Positions 24,140 to 31,516 of a stretch of 64,000 nucleotides of DNA are shown here, piece after piece. Made by a program: the position numbers and the translations under genes. How positions within the stretch are numbered: the first letter of the stretch is position 1; each line of letters starts with the position of its first letter. A model generated the notes under the pieces. That model was not told the DNA's origin. It made no database searches and saw nothing but the letters and a program-made list of their open reading frames with translations. Source of the DNA: a bacterium 1XD21-70 (lineage in GTDB: Bacteria > Bacillota > Clostridia > Lachnospirales > Lachnospiraceae); the NCBI GenBank assembly GCA_003669055.1, contig RAYB01000014.1:60174-124173 (forward strand), written 5' to 3'.

Positions 24140-24205
24140 AATCTCACTCAGCCTTCCTCATCACCTGTCCCAGTACTTTCACATCGTCACCAGGAATAGG
24201 AAGGA
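24140..24205 (-). repeat. relic copy D of the shared 3' tail
   Basis: Minus strand reads PGDDVKVLGQVMRKAE-stop, a diverged form of GDRITVLGKVLGKAEED. It lies just downstream of the SAP-domain gene. Confidence 0.6.
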
Positions 24206-24231
24206 GGCTTTATATTGTTGAAGGTTTTTTA

Positions 24232-25512
24232 TTATTTTAATTTTTTGATAAATAAATCTCTAATGATTTTGTCATATTTACTTAATTCTAAAATCGAAGA
24301 ATTAAAGATTAAAGCCGTAACTTCACGTAACATTTCGTATGTACATAGATTATATGGGCCGATAAATTCTTTATAAACATCTGACAATATGTTTTCGTTA
24401 TAGTATTCCCTTAATTCGCATATAGATGCAGCTACATAACTGTCTATTTTTATTGGAGAGTAATTTAGCATTACCTCTTGATTTTTTAGTTTTAAATCCT
24501 TTTTGTATCCAATTAAATAGTTATTTTTACATCCACTAAGAGATAATAACACATTTTTGAACAGTGCCTTTAACGCATCGATATAGCATTCTTCATCTAG
24601 AAATAGCTGATACGCATTGATATATAAATTATGCAATTCAGAATACTCAAAAGGACTCATTCCGAATTTCGCTTTCTTCATCTCCAATATCTTAGTATTT
24701 AAAAGCGAAAGAATTATTTCATTAAAGCTTTTCGTGCCATTGGTTTTATCCTTCTCATTTTGATATTCCCAAAAGCCTATACCCCATTCAGAGTGTTGTT
24801 TAAGTATTATATAATCATGGTGAGTTTCTATATATTTTTTTCCTGTTGGAGATAGCGAAAAATAATGTTCGTTTATTATAGGTAATTCATCTGCATCAAT
24901 ATGAGATAATATTCGTTCTATTAATTCGCTCTTTTTTCCGCTTTTTTTTAACGTTCTTTCAGATAGAATATCTTTCAATTCGGATACTTTCATTAACCCA
25001 AGGATTTCTTCTGGGGGAGATAAGGTAATTAATCCTTCATCTTTAATCTCGTTAAAGTACCTTGGCATATTGATTATACCATATTCATAGTTGAAATATT
25101 TAGGAAAAGCATCATCTTCTTTATATGGATGTTTTTCAAACATATGTAAGAATATGGTTTTTATAAAATCACTATTCGGAAAAGGAGGGTCATTTCGATA
25201 AGGAGAGAAATCATCCATGTCCGAAAAAGTTTTATCGTTGAGATTAGAAATAGTTGCATTTTGAAATTGTTGTTCTAACGATTCAGATTTATCTGCTTTA
25301 TAATTATCGATTATTGGCTTGAACCTTTTCAAATAATACAATTTTTTATGTAGATTTAATGAGAAAAAAATAAGGACTAATCCAACTAAGAAAAGCCTTA
25401 TGGATACTTTTCTGGTATAGCTATCTACATCTTTGCTTGGGATAACGATTATGCCTATTACTATAAAAATGAAAGCAAAAGACAGACTTGTAATTTTAAT
25501 AATGTTTTTCAT
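24232..25512 (-). CDS. membrane-anchored SAP-domain protein
   Basis: 426 residues, AT-rich. Two membrane helices (about 8-26 and 36-55) anchor it, with the rest predicted cytoplasmic. A SAP motif, normally DNA-binding, lies at about 171-203 (MKVSELKDILSERTLKK, GKKSELIERIL), after a winged-helix-like stretch. The C-terminal half is helical and unrecognised. Located between a toxin-antitoxin-like cluster and the repressor on the lysogen-expressed strand, it could be a superinfection-exclusion or defence factor (inference). Confidence 0.75.
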   Translation of the reverse strand: MKNIIKITSLSFAFIFIVIGIIVIPSKDVDSYTRKVSIRLFLVGLVLIFFSLNLHKKLYYLKRFKPIIDNYKADKSESLEQQFQNATISNLNDKTFSDMDDFSPYRNDPPFPNSDFIKTIFLHMFEKHPYKEDDAFPKYFNYEYGIINMPRYFNEIKDEGLITLSPPEEILGLMKVSELKDILSERTLKKSGKKSELIERILSHIDADELPIINEHYFSLSPTGKKYIETHHDYIILKQHSEWGIGFWEYQNEKDKTNGTKSFNEIILSLLNTKILEMKKAKFGMSPFEYSELHNLYINAYQLFLDEECYIDALKALFKNVLLSLSGCKNNYLIGYKKDLKLKNQEVMLNYSPIKIDSYVAASICELREYYNENILSDVYKEFIGPYNLCTYEMLREVTALIFNSSILELSKYDKIIRDLFIKKLK

Positions 25513-25548
25513 TGTGATTTCCTCAATTATTCAATATTAGTTTCACTA

Positions 25549-25773
25549 TTACATAGCATTTTCTATATCATCTGCACAAGTTTTGTTAAAATCGTTATTT
25601 AAAATATGCTTCAATGCGTGATAGTAAGCAATCATCTGTCTCTCCCAATTTAAGCGAGCGTTAATAAAGATAGAGAAACTGCCATCCTCATTCAAATTTA
25701 TTTGTTCATTCACAGCGGTATCCATGTCAAGAAAATAAACGCCAATATCTTCTGTTAGGAGTGGGTGATCCAT
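25549..25773 (-). CDS. ImmA/IrrE-like protein lacking the catalytic Glu
   Basis: About 74 residues from ATG 25773, which has AAGGAAG 6-7 bases ahead; the frame also runs upstream to the repressor stop. INARLNWERQMIAYYHALKHILNNDF aligns with the metallopeptidase helix of ImmA/IrrE proteins, where HExxH is expected; here it is HALKH. ImmA partners cleave XRE repressors. This short version next to the repressor is probably non-catalytic or a diverged relative. Confidence 0.6.
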   Translation of the reverse strand: MDHPLLTEDIGVYFLDMDTAVNEQINLNEDGSFSIFINARLNWERQMIAYYHALKHILNNDFNKTCADDIENAM

Positions 25774-25830
25774 GTAGACTTCCTTCCTTGATTCATTTTT
25801 AAAAATATATCTTATGTTGGTTTGTATCAA

Positions 25831-26241
25831 TTAGCACCCCTCATCCGTGTTCCCCTGTTCCTGGGCTTTAAGGGTTTTCATGAATTCTATGTGCGCTCGG
25901 AGACGTGCAGGGGGGACGTCTCTGGCAACCTTGAAGAGAGCACGCAACTCTGGGTTGTTAAAGGCTTCTTGGGCAATTTCTCGGGTCTCTTCATTAAGAT
26001 AATAGTGGTCATTGTCGGAAGTGGAGTTTTCTTCTATTAGATCAGAACGATTTATTTTAAAATATTGGGCTAAAATTTCCACTTTATCCATCCTAGGCAA
26101 TCGTGTTCCATTACACCAAGTTGATACGGCCGATTTGTTGAAATTTAGATCATTTACTAAATCACTTTGAGTTTTATCATTTATTTTCATATAATAATTT
26201 AGATTTCTAGAGAAAATCTTTTTATAGGATTCTTCTGACAT
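25831..26241 (-). CDS. CI-like XRE phage repressor
   Basis: 136 residues. N-terminal helix-turn-helix (KTQSDLVNDLNFNKSAVSTWCNG), then a short linker and a C-terminal helical region with no LexA-type protease motif. GGAGGTGT precedes the ATG. It is divergent from the Cro-like gene with repeated operators between, so it is the lysogeny repressor. Without a self-cleavage domain, induction must use another route, perhaps the adjacent ImmA-like protein or an antirepressor. Confidence 0.9.
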   Translation of the reverse strand: MSEESYKKIFSRNLNYYMKINDKTQSDLVNDLNFNKSAVSTWCNGTRLPRMDKVEILAQYFKINRSDLIEENSTSDNDHYYLNEETREIAQEAFNNPELRALFKVARDVPPARLRAHIEFMKTLKAQEQGNTDEGC

Positions 26242-26307
26242 TGGTTTACACCTCCTATGAGTATACTATAACAAAATGTAGAAAAAAGCAATACTATAAT
26301 TACAATA

Positions 26308-26342
26308 AGTTTACAAAAAGTATTGACAGTTTACAAAAAGTA
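26308..26342. promoter_or_regulatory. repeated operator of the lysis-lysogeny switch
   Basis: AGTTTACAAAAAGTA occurs at 26308-26322 and 26328-26342, 20 bp apart (two helical turns), overlapping both ends of the -35 to -10 region of the rightward promoter. The core TTTACAAAAAG is a likely repressor half-site set. Confidence 0.75.
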
Positions 26343-26351
26343 GAATATAAT
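26323..26351 (+). promoter_or_regulatory. early rightward promoter (PR-like)
   Basis: TTGACA (26323-26328), 17 bases, TATAAT (26346-26351): full consensus. It drives the Cro-like gene and early genes and overlaps the operator repeats. Confidence 0.92.
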
Positions 26352-26378
26352 ACAATATAGAAAGTGAGGTGATATAGA

Positions 26379-26618
26379 TTGGCAGAATTCCAGATTAGCC
26401 TTGCAGCAGCAAGAGTAAATGCGAAAATGACACAAGAAGATACTGCAAAGGCTATGAGAGTGAGTAAAACCACTATAGTAAACTGGGAAAAGGGCAAGGT
26501 TATTCCTGGAATTCCAGAAGTGGAAATGATGTCTAAGTTATACGGGATACCACAAGATTATATTTTTTTGCCTTGTTATTCTACTAAAAGTAGAGACGAA
26601 CTGCCAGAAGTAACCTAG
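26379..26618 (+). CDS. Cro-like XRE regulator
   Basis: 79 residues starting at TTG 26379 with a GTGAGGTG site. The helix-turn-helix is TQEDTAKAMRVSKTTIVNWEKG. As first gene of the early operon, divergent from the CI-like gene, it is the natural Cro counterpart. Confidence 0.88.
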   Translation: MAEFQISLAAARVNAKMTQEDTAKAMRVSKTTIVNWEKGKVIPGIPEVEMMSKLYGIPQDYIFLPCYSTKSRDELPEVT

Positions 26619-26676
26619 GAAGGGAGGTGAGAGAAGATAGAAAAAAGACTATCAATTGAAGAGAGAGGTGGAAAAG

Positions 26677-26835
26677 TTGAGTATAATCCCATTGATAATT
26701 ATTAAATTGGTAGTAGGAACCATGGCTTTATGGGTTAGTTTTGTTCTCTTTACTCGGAGTGGAAAGGGGAACGGATTTCAGTACTATGCTATTGCCATTT
26801 CCATTTTGAACATCATTATCTTTTTGAACCGGTAG
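26677..26835 (+). CDS. 52-residue two-helix membrane peptide
   Basis: TTG start with AGAGAGGTGG 5 bases ahead. Two hydrophobic segments (IPLIIIKLVVGTMALWVSFVLF and YYAIAISILNIIIFL, separated by a short basic loop RSGKGNGF). Unrecognised; early-operon membrane peptides may act in exclusion or host takeover. Confidence 0.6.
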   Translation: MSIIPLIIIKLVVGTMALWVSFVLFTRSGKGNGFQYYAIAISILNIIIFLNR

Positions 26836-26909
26836 AAACAAAGCAATAATAGAAATTACAAGAGTGATGTTTCCATATGACATAGGGGGTTAGAGAGGGG
26901 AGTGTAGAT

Positions 26910-27131
26910 TTGAGCAAAGTGACATCAAGGGTTTCTAGCTATATTAAAACAAAGGGAATTAACCTTTCAAAGATGGCACGAGACACTGGTCTTTCGTATA
27001 TGGCACTATATGATAGTTTAATGAATGATGAGAGAGATCGGGATTTAAGAGACGAAGAATTTTTGAAAGTTTGTGCATTCCTCGGGGTTGACCCTATGGA
27101 TTTTGCAGAGCGGGAGCAGGAAGGGGGGTGA
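26910..27131 (+). CDS. small XRE-like early protein
   Basis: 73 residues, TTG start with a GAGAGGGGAG site. INLSKMARDTGLSYMALYDSLMND is a helix-turn-helix, and the end KVCAFLGVDPMDFAE is the usual closing helix. Third possible regulator of the early operon. Confidence 0.82.
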   Translation: MSKVTSRVSSYIKTKGINLSKMARDTGLSYMALYDSLMNDERDRDLRDEEFLKVCAFLGVDPMDFAEREQEGG

Positions 27132-27317
27132 TACAAAAAGCCACTGGATAAACCAGCAGCTTTGTACATTGACAATATTCAGGATGCTGGGTGTTCGTGG
27201 GCAGATTATCAGGGTTATCACCTTCACTGTCTATGCGTTGCACCTTCCAGACACACAAAGATAACATGCCTGGCTTGGCTCAATGTTGTCCGTTCTGTGA
27301 AAACGGATTTTCGTTGA
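27132..27317 (+). other. open frame continuing after the XRE stop
   Basis: Directly after the TGA of the previous gene the same frame stays open for 61 codons and looks protein-like (LDKPAALYIDNIQDAGCSWADY). There is no start with a ribosome-binding site except a TTG at 27162. It may be a decayed extension of the XRE protein or a small gene with an unusual start. Confidence 0.3.
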
Positions 27318-27331
27318 ATTAACCCAGTTTT

Positions 27332-27652
27332 TCAGTGCCAGTTACCTGGCAGAGGGGCAAAGAATTTACCCATGTTAACATGGCCTGCTATACGGGACAT
27401 AATTTCACGAGTGCCAGCAGGCCGGGCAAAGCCATCAGCTAAATCCCTCATTGAAATATCAGGATCAGCCAACATAGGATTATTAATAGTAGCATCAAAA
27501 AGACTCAATTTAGAATTAATTTCATCCATTGGGTCATTAAATGTAACAAGTTGTTTTTCTAATGCTTTCGTAATATTGTTACCTCCTAAAATGTTGGCAA
27601 ATGAATCATCTACGAGTTGCGTGATTGCCGGTTCTTCCAAATATGTTATCAC
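27332..27652 (-). CDS. hypothetical protein, uncertain
   Basis: 106 residues, acidic, with a plausible composition (FANILGGNNITKALEKQLVTF, DISMRDLADGFARPAGT). The start is a GTG without a clear ribosome-binding site and an in-frame stop lies just upstream. No family recognised; may be a fragment. Confidence 0.35.
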   Translation of the reverse strand: MITYLEEPAITQLVDDSFANILGGNNITKALEKQLVTFNDPMDEINSKLSLFDATINNPMLADPDISMRDLADGFARPAGTREIMSRIAGHVNMGKFFAPLPGNWH

Positions 27653-27757
27653 ACGGCTTTTTATCCGTGCTTCTGCATGTTGCCATGCAGTTCAGCATAT
27701 GTCATCATCCAGAATATTGCCATGGTATTAAATAATTTTATCATGTCGTAAAAATAA

Positions 27758-27967
27758 ATGCAAAGAAATTTTGATAATTTTAGAAATTTCTCAAATATAG
27801 GAGGTGAGGGTGAGACGGAGTTAAGGAATGTTCTGCAAGAAGAAACAGGACTTCTCCATAAGCAACTGAAATTACTTGCAGAGAAGTCCTCTAATTGTTC
27901 AATCGAAGAACTAGTTAAATTGACAGAACAGATGGTTAATATATTTACTGTTCTGAATGAGTCTTAA
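27758..27967 (+). CDS. small hypothetical protein (pair 1, rightward)
   Basis: 69 residues, helical (LRNVLQEETGLLHKQLKLLAEK, SIEELVKLTEQMVNIFTVL). The best ribosome-binding sequence (GGAGGTGAGG at 27799-27808) lies inside the frame and no normal start follows it, so the start is uncertain. Its 3' end overlaps the opposite-strand gene by 23 bases. Confidence 0.5.
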   Translation: MQRNFDNFRNFSNIGGEGETELRNVLQEETGLLHKQLKLLAEKSSNCSIEELVKLTEQMVNIFTVLNES

Positions 27968-28103
27968 TGTTGTCGTAGATAAAGTTGTATGCTTCTACGA
28001 TAGCTTTCGGAAGATTACCAGCATTTTCTGTAAATTTGTTTGTAGTAATTAGTTTGTCGGAAATAAGCTTGGTAAGTTCCAAGGATAATTCTTCTTTATT
28101 CAT
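27945..28103 (-). CDS. 52-residue hypothetical protein (pair 1, leftward)
   Basis: ATG at 28103 with AAAGGAG 7 bases ahead. Helical, charged: KEELSLELTKLISDKLIT, LPKAIVEAYNFIYDNI. Small proteins with this LPKAIVEAYN motif are common in phages and conjugative elements. Convergent with and overlapping 27758-27967. Confidence 0.65.
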   Translation of the reverse strand: MNKEELSLELTKLISDKLITTNKFTENAGNLPKAIVEAYNFIYDNIKTHSEQ

Positions 28104-28196
28104 GCGTCATTCTCCTTTCCTATTTATTTCAGCATGGCGGTGCTGATGTAGGGATTATAGCATAGGATGGAGGGATTTGCCAGACAGGAATGCCTA

Positions 28197-28238
28197 GTGC
28201 AGCATCAGACAGAGGCGCTTAGAGAGGGGGCGGGGTGA
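28197..28238 (+). other. leader copy 1: 13-codon frame with the 27-bp repeat
   Basis: GTG 28197 opens a 13-codon frame (QHQTEALREGAG-stop). Bases 28204-28230 recur exactly at 28741-28767, where they begin the gene at 28737. It is either a truncated gene start or a translated leader for 28285-28467. Confidence 0.5.
28204..28230 (+). repeat. 27-bp direct repeat, copy 1
   Basis: Exact match to 28741-28767. Begins ATCAGACAGAGG and ends in a G5 run. Confidence 0.85.
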
Positions 28239-28284
28239 GACGGCAGTTTTGCACATAGACAAGAGAATAGGAGGTGGAACGATA

Positions 28285-28467
28285 GTGAGTTCGGATGAAG
28301 TAGATAAAGAGATAAGGGAGCATATGGCGCACAAGGCTCAAATGGCACAGAGTATTGTTGATTTTCTTAGGGAAAAAGAGCCGGAAATTACTTTTGAAAG
28401 GGCAGAAAGAATTCTCCTGGATACAATTGATGTACTGCAAAAAGCATCCAGGAGGAGAGTAATCTAA
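28285..28467 (+). CDS. small hypothetical protein (pair 2, rightward)
   Basis: 60 residues from GTG 28285, which has AGGAGGTGG 7 bases ahead. Entirely helical (EVDKEIREHMAHKAQMAQSIV, FERAERILLDTIDVLQKAS). No family recognised. Its stop overlaps the stop region of the opposite gene by four bases. Confidence 0.7.
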   Translation: MSSDEVDKEIREHMAHKAQMAQSIVDFLREKEPEITFERAERILLDTIDVLQKASRRRVI

Positions 28468-28655
28468 CAGAGCTTGCTTAGGTCAAGTTCCTTATCTTCT
28501 TCAGGGATGTGAAGTAATGCAAAATGATAAGTTGCAAGGAATGACCGAATTTCCTCGCTTGTGTGATCGAGGTTATATCCAATGGTGTTTTGTTCCTTAA
28601 TGAGCTTCGTTTGTGCATAAGCAATTGCCAATTCATGGATAGTTTTATCATCCAT
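28464..28655 (-). CDS. small hypothetical protein (pair 2, leftward)
   Basis: 63 residues with AAAGGAG ahead of the ATG. DDKTIHELAIAYAQTKLI followed by TSEEIRSFLATYHFALLHI; this form occurs widely in Firmicute prophages without known function. Convergent with 28285-28467. Confidence 0.72.
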   Translation of the reverse strand: MDDKTIHELAIAYAQTKLIKEQNTIGYNLDHTSEEIRSFLATYHFALLHIPEEDKELDLSKLC

Positions 28656-28736
28656 AATTTCATACTCCTTTCCTTTATACTCAGCCTTGATGGAGGCTTA
28701 TAAGTACAGTATAAGACATGATGGGAAAAAGGGCAA

Positions 28737-29138
28737 GTGTATCAGACAGAGGCGCTTAGAGAGGGGGTGAAACGAATAACAATTTCAGATGGTTCGCCTG
28801 CTGGATTTGGTGGAGCCGGAGAGCAGGGATGCAAAAATTGTGCAGACTGTGAACTTTTAAAAACAGTGGTGTTGAAAAACAGTCAATTGCAACAGGAATG
28901 TGACACCGTTTTAAAGGTAATGGATTTTCTGCTATCCCTTACTGAACTGTGGGCAAAACATAATGGTTTTATCCCATCAGGTTCTGGGTCTAAAGAAGAC
29001 ATCGAAAAGGAACTTGCCGATGGGAAGGGCAAGGTCAGAACTCTTTTTAACGACCTCATAAAAACGGGAGAGCCGGCCTTTATCGACAGGCTTTTCGGAG
29101 CTTTGAATATCCCGAAGGATTGCCAACATTTCCTTTAA
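28737..29138 (+). CDS. hypothetical protein with CxxCxxC motif (pair 3, rightward)
   Basis: 133 residues from GTG 28737; its first codons (YQTEALREG) are the second copy of the 27-bp repeat. A second GTG at 28767 is also possible. GCKNCADCELLKTVV is a compact cysteine cluster followed by a coiled coil (LKNSQLQQECDTVLKVMDF). The last ~50 codons overlap the opposite-strand gene. Metal binding by the cysteines is possible but unproved. Confidence 0.55.
   Translation: MYQTEALREGVKRITISDGSPAGFGGAGEQGCKNCADCELLKTVVLKNSQLQQECDTVLKVMDFLLSLTELWAKHNGFIPSGSGSKEDIEKELADGKGKVRTLFNDLIKTGEPAFIDRLFGALNIPKDCQHFL
28741..28767 (+). repeat. 27-bp direct repeat, copy 2
   Basis: Exact match to 28204-28230; here it encodes the start of the gene at 28737. 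Confidence 0.85.
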
Positions 29139-29573
29139 CTCTATTTGGTCATTGGCGGATTTTGATAAGATGAGGGATTCTAGTTCTGCCAGTGGGGAGT
29201 TGGCATTAAAAGTAAGCTGGTTTCCGGATATCCCGGAGCCAACAACAGAGTTTTCAAAAGTAGTATTGTTGAAATTAAAAGTTGAGTTTGGTAAGGCGGC
29301 ATCAGGGACGAAACCATTTAGTACAAAACACTCCCCTTTTTCAGTGAGGGAAAGATGATATGCACCGATACTGTTAAAAGGCTGGATAAGATAGCCTTCC
29401 GCCTCAAGTGCAGAGATGTCAAACGTATTTATATTTGAGGCAGGGACGCTAAATGGTGAAGGGTTACTTTGCTCATGTTCATAAATTTGTTTCGTTACCA
29501 GCGAATCGAGGATGGGAGTATCTTGGGCAGTATTCGGAATTGGGATGCCTTGGAGGATCTGTTCAAAATCCAT
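28977..29573 (-). CDS. hypothetical phage protein (pair 3, leftward)
   Basis: About 198 residues from the ATG at 29573; the frame is open to 29708, but that part overlaps a rightward gene and looks non-native. DISALEAEGYLIQPF and AYHLSLTEKGECFVL resemble a winged helix; FNFNNTTFENSVVGSG is a beta-type linker, and the end is helical (ELKEMLAILRDIQSSEK, IGKFLFDVFF). No ribosome-binding site of normal strength is seen. Convergent with 28737-29138. Confidence 0.6.
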   Translation of the reverse strand: MDFEQILQGIPIPNTAQDTPILDSLVTKQIYEHEQSNPSPFSVPASNINTFDISALEAEGYLIQPFNSIGAYHLSLTEKGECFVLNGFVPDAALPNSTFNFNNTTFENSVVGSGISGNQLTFNANSPLAELESLILSKSANDQIELKEMLAILRDIQSSEKPVDKGRLSRFYEVVKKSSDLALPIGKFLFDVFFRPRT

Positions 29574-29658
29574 CAGAGGATATTGAGGGCGGAAATTCAA
29601 TAGCCATAGAAACAAGTACAAACCATAGGGCATACAATATACCGGAAGGGGGAGGGAA

Positions 29659-29841
29659 ATGGCAGAAGGTAAGATTGTAAAAGTGGTAAAAAGCGGGGGT
29701 GTCACCATGTACTTCCATGATGATTACTGCCGGGATAAGACCCCGGAAGAGGTGAAGGCGATTTTGGACAGGGTTGCAGCAATTGTGTACCCCGCTCTTA
29801 AGTCAGCCCATATCCGGAAAGGGAAAGCAGGGCCCGCCTGA
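29659..29841 (+). CDS. small hypothetical phage protein
   Basis: 60 residues, ATG with GGAAGGGGGAGGG ahead. VKSGGVTMYFHDDYCRDKTPEEVKAIL is typical of small early phage proteins next to recombination genes. Function unknown. Confidence 0.75.
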   Translation: MAEGKIVKVVKSGGVTMYFHDDYCRDKTPEEVKAILDRVAAIVYPALKSAHIRKGKAGPA

Positions 29842-29877
29842 TGGCGGGGACATTGGACAAGCTGAGAGGAGGGAACT

Positions 29878-30033
29878 ATGAGGAAACTGATGTATGAACC
29901 CATTGGGAAGGTCTACCTGACCCCCGGCCAGCGCCAGGCCAGGTACATCCGGCAGCTGGAGCGGGCAGTGCTGGTGCTGGGGGGCGTGTGCATCTTCCTG
30001 GCGATTGTGGCCGGGGTATTGTTTGTGGCATGA
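29878..30033 (+). CDS. 51-residue single-helix membrane protein
   Basis: ATG with GAGAGGAGGGAAC ahead. The basic N-terminal half (VYLTPGQRQARYIRQLERA) is followed by one hydrophobic helix (VLVLGGVCIFLAIVAGVLFV). Common in this phage group; role unknown. Confidence 0.7.
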   Translation: MRKLMYEPIGKVYLTPGQRQARYIRQLERAVLVLGGVCIFLAIVAGVLFVA

Positions 30034-30046
30034 GAGAAGGGGCATT

Positions 30047-30190
30047 ATGGCCAGGGGAGGCTGGGAAAGAAGAAACCCCGGCAGTAGACGCTGCCGGGGA
30101 AACGGAAAGATAAAAAACATATCAATACCCTTATTATGGGGGAGATTGGAGGAAATGTCAAGATGGAAGCAATTAAAATCAACAAACTAG
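30047..30190 (+). CDS. small basic protein, uncertain
   Basis: 47 residues, ATG with GAGAAGGGG ahead; very basic start (ARGGWERRNPGSRR). It overlaps the next gene by 28 bases and contains a strong hairpin, so it could be chance. Confidence 0.3.
   Translation: MARGGWERRNPGSRRCRGNGKIKNISIPLLWGRLEEMSRWKQLKSTN
30076..30099. repeat. hairpin CCCCGGCAG / CTGCCGGGG
   Basis: Perfect 9-bp GC-rich stem with a six-base loop, no T tract. It lies in the leader of the ATPase gene and may affect early mRNA processing. Confidence 0.6.
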
Positions 30191-31434
30191 AGATTGAGAA
30201 TGTAAAACGGGTGAAGGCGGTAAAGGTAGAACCGACGCTGAATGGGCTGACTGTGATCGGGGGGAAAAACAACCAAGGGAAAACCTCGGTGCTGGATTCT
30301 ATCGCATGGGCGTTGGGCGGGGAACGGTTCCGGCCCTCCCAGGCTCGGCGGGATGGCTCCGTGATCCCCCCTAACCTGCATATTGTTATGAGCAATGGGC
30401 TGGTGGTGGAACGGAAGGGAAAGAACAGTGATTTAAAAGTAACGGATCCGGACGGGAAGAAAAGCGGCCAGCAGCTTTTAAACGAATTTGTGGAGACCCT
30501 GGCACTGAACTTGCCTAGGTTCATGGAGGCGTCCAGCAAAGAAAAGGCGCAGACACTTCTTAATATCATTGGGGTAGGGAAAGAACTGGCAGAGTTGGAA
30601 CAGAAGGAGGCGGAAGCCTTTAATCAGAGGAGGACGATCGGCCGGATCGCCGATCAGAAGGAAAAGTATGCAAAGGAGCAGCCGTATTATCCGGAGGCTC
30701 CAGAAGAGCCGGTATCCATGTCTGAGCTGATCCGGCAGCAGCAGGAAATTCTGGTGCAGAATGGGGAGAACCAGAGAAAGAGGGAAAACCTCCATCGTCT
30801 GGAACAACAGTACCAGGACATTATACAGAAACTGGAGGATCTGCTGGCTAAACAGAAACAGCTGGAAAAAGATCTGGCCATTGCACGAACATCTGCCAGT
30901 GACCTGCAGGACCGTTCGACGGAGGAACTGGAAAGAAATATTGCAGACATTGAGGAAACAAACCGGAAGATAAGGGCGAACCTGGACAGGGAAAAAGCGG
31001 AGGATGATGCGAAGGAATACCGGAGCCAGTACGATAAATACACGGCAGAGATTGAAGATGTCCGAAAAAAGAAGGAAGCCCTCCTGGCGCAGGCAGACCT
31101 GCCGCTTCCTGGATTATCGGTAAACGCAGGGGAGTTGGCCTACAATGGTTTCCAGTGGGACAACATGTCAGGGTCTGATCAGCTGAAGGTGGCAACTGCG
31201 ATTGTGCGGAAGCTGAACCCCAAGTGCGGCTTTGTGCTATTGGACAAGCTAGAGCAGATGGATCTGGATACCTTAAATGAGTTCGGGCAGTGGCTGGAGG
31301 CAGAAGGCTTACAGGCGATTGCTACTAGGGTATCTCTGGGAGAGGAATGTAGCCTTATTATCGAGGACGGGTATGTGAAAGGCCAGGAAATGGCAGAAGG
31401 GAATAAAAAAGGATGGAAGGCGGGGGTATTCTGA
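30163..31434 (+). CDS. SMC/RecF-like phage ATPase
   Basis: About 423 residues from ATG 30163 (GGAGG 9-10 bases ahead). The N-terminal P-loop is GGKNNQGKTSVLDSI; a long coiled coil (about 150-320, e.g. LEQQYQDIIQKLEDLLAKQKQ) separates it from a C-terminal half with VLLDKLEQMD in the Walker B position. The design follows RecF/SbcC-type ATPases. It opens the replication-recombination operon with a Sak4-like recombinase and DUF669, so a role in DNA end processing or recombination is likely. Confidence 0.85.
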   Translation: MEAIKINKLEIENVKRVKAVKVEPTLNGLTVIGGKNNQGKTSVLDSIAWALGGERFRPSQARRDGSVIPPNLHIVMSNGLVVERKGKNSDLKVTDPDGKKSGQQLLNEFVETLALNLPRFMEASSKEKAQTLLNIIGVGKELAELEQKEAEAFNQRRTIGRIADQKEKYAKEQPYYPEAPEEPVSMSELIRQQQEILVQNGENQRKRENLHRLEQQYQDIIQKLEDLLAKQKQLEKDLAIARTSASDLQDRSTEELERNIADIEETNRKIRANLDREKAEDDAKEYRSQYDKYTAEIEDVRKKKEALLAQADLPLPGLSVNAGELAYNGFQWDNMSGSDQLKVATAIVRKLNPKCGFVLLDKLEQMDLDTLNEFGQWLEAEGLQAIATRVSLGEECSLIIEDGYVKGQEMAEGNKKGWKAGVF

Positions 31435-31511
31435 TGGATGGCATAAATGCCATTTCGACAAAAATTAGGATCCCGGTAGGAATGCATAATTATATCAGGA
31501 AAGAGAGGTAA
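31434..31511 (+). CDS. 25-residue peptide between ATPase and recombinase genes
   Basis: Its ATG overlaps the stop of the ATPase gene (TGATG) and its stop is five bases before the next start. It reads DGINAISTKIRIPVGMHNY. Such coupling suggests it is translated; it may only link translation of the neighbours. Confidence 0.4.
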   Translation: MDGINAISTKIRIPVGMHNYIRKER

Positions 31512-31516
31512 ACCAT

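Noticed and set aside
27372..27731. Rightward 119-codon frame opposite 27332-27652
   Set aside because: Serine-rich shadow-like sequence without a ribosome-binding site; the leftward frame is more protein-like, though itself uncertain.
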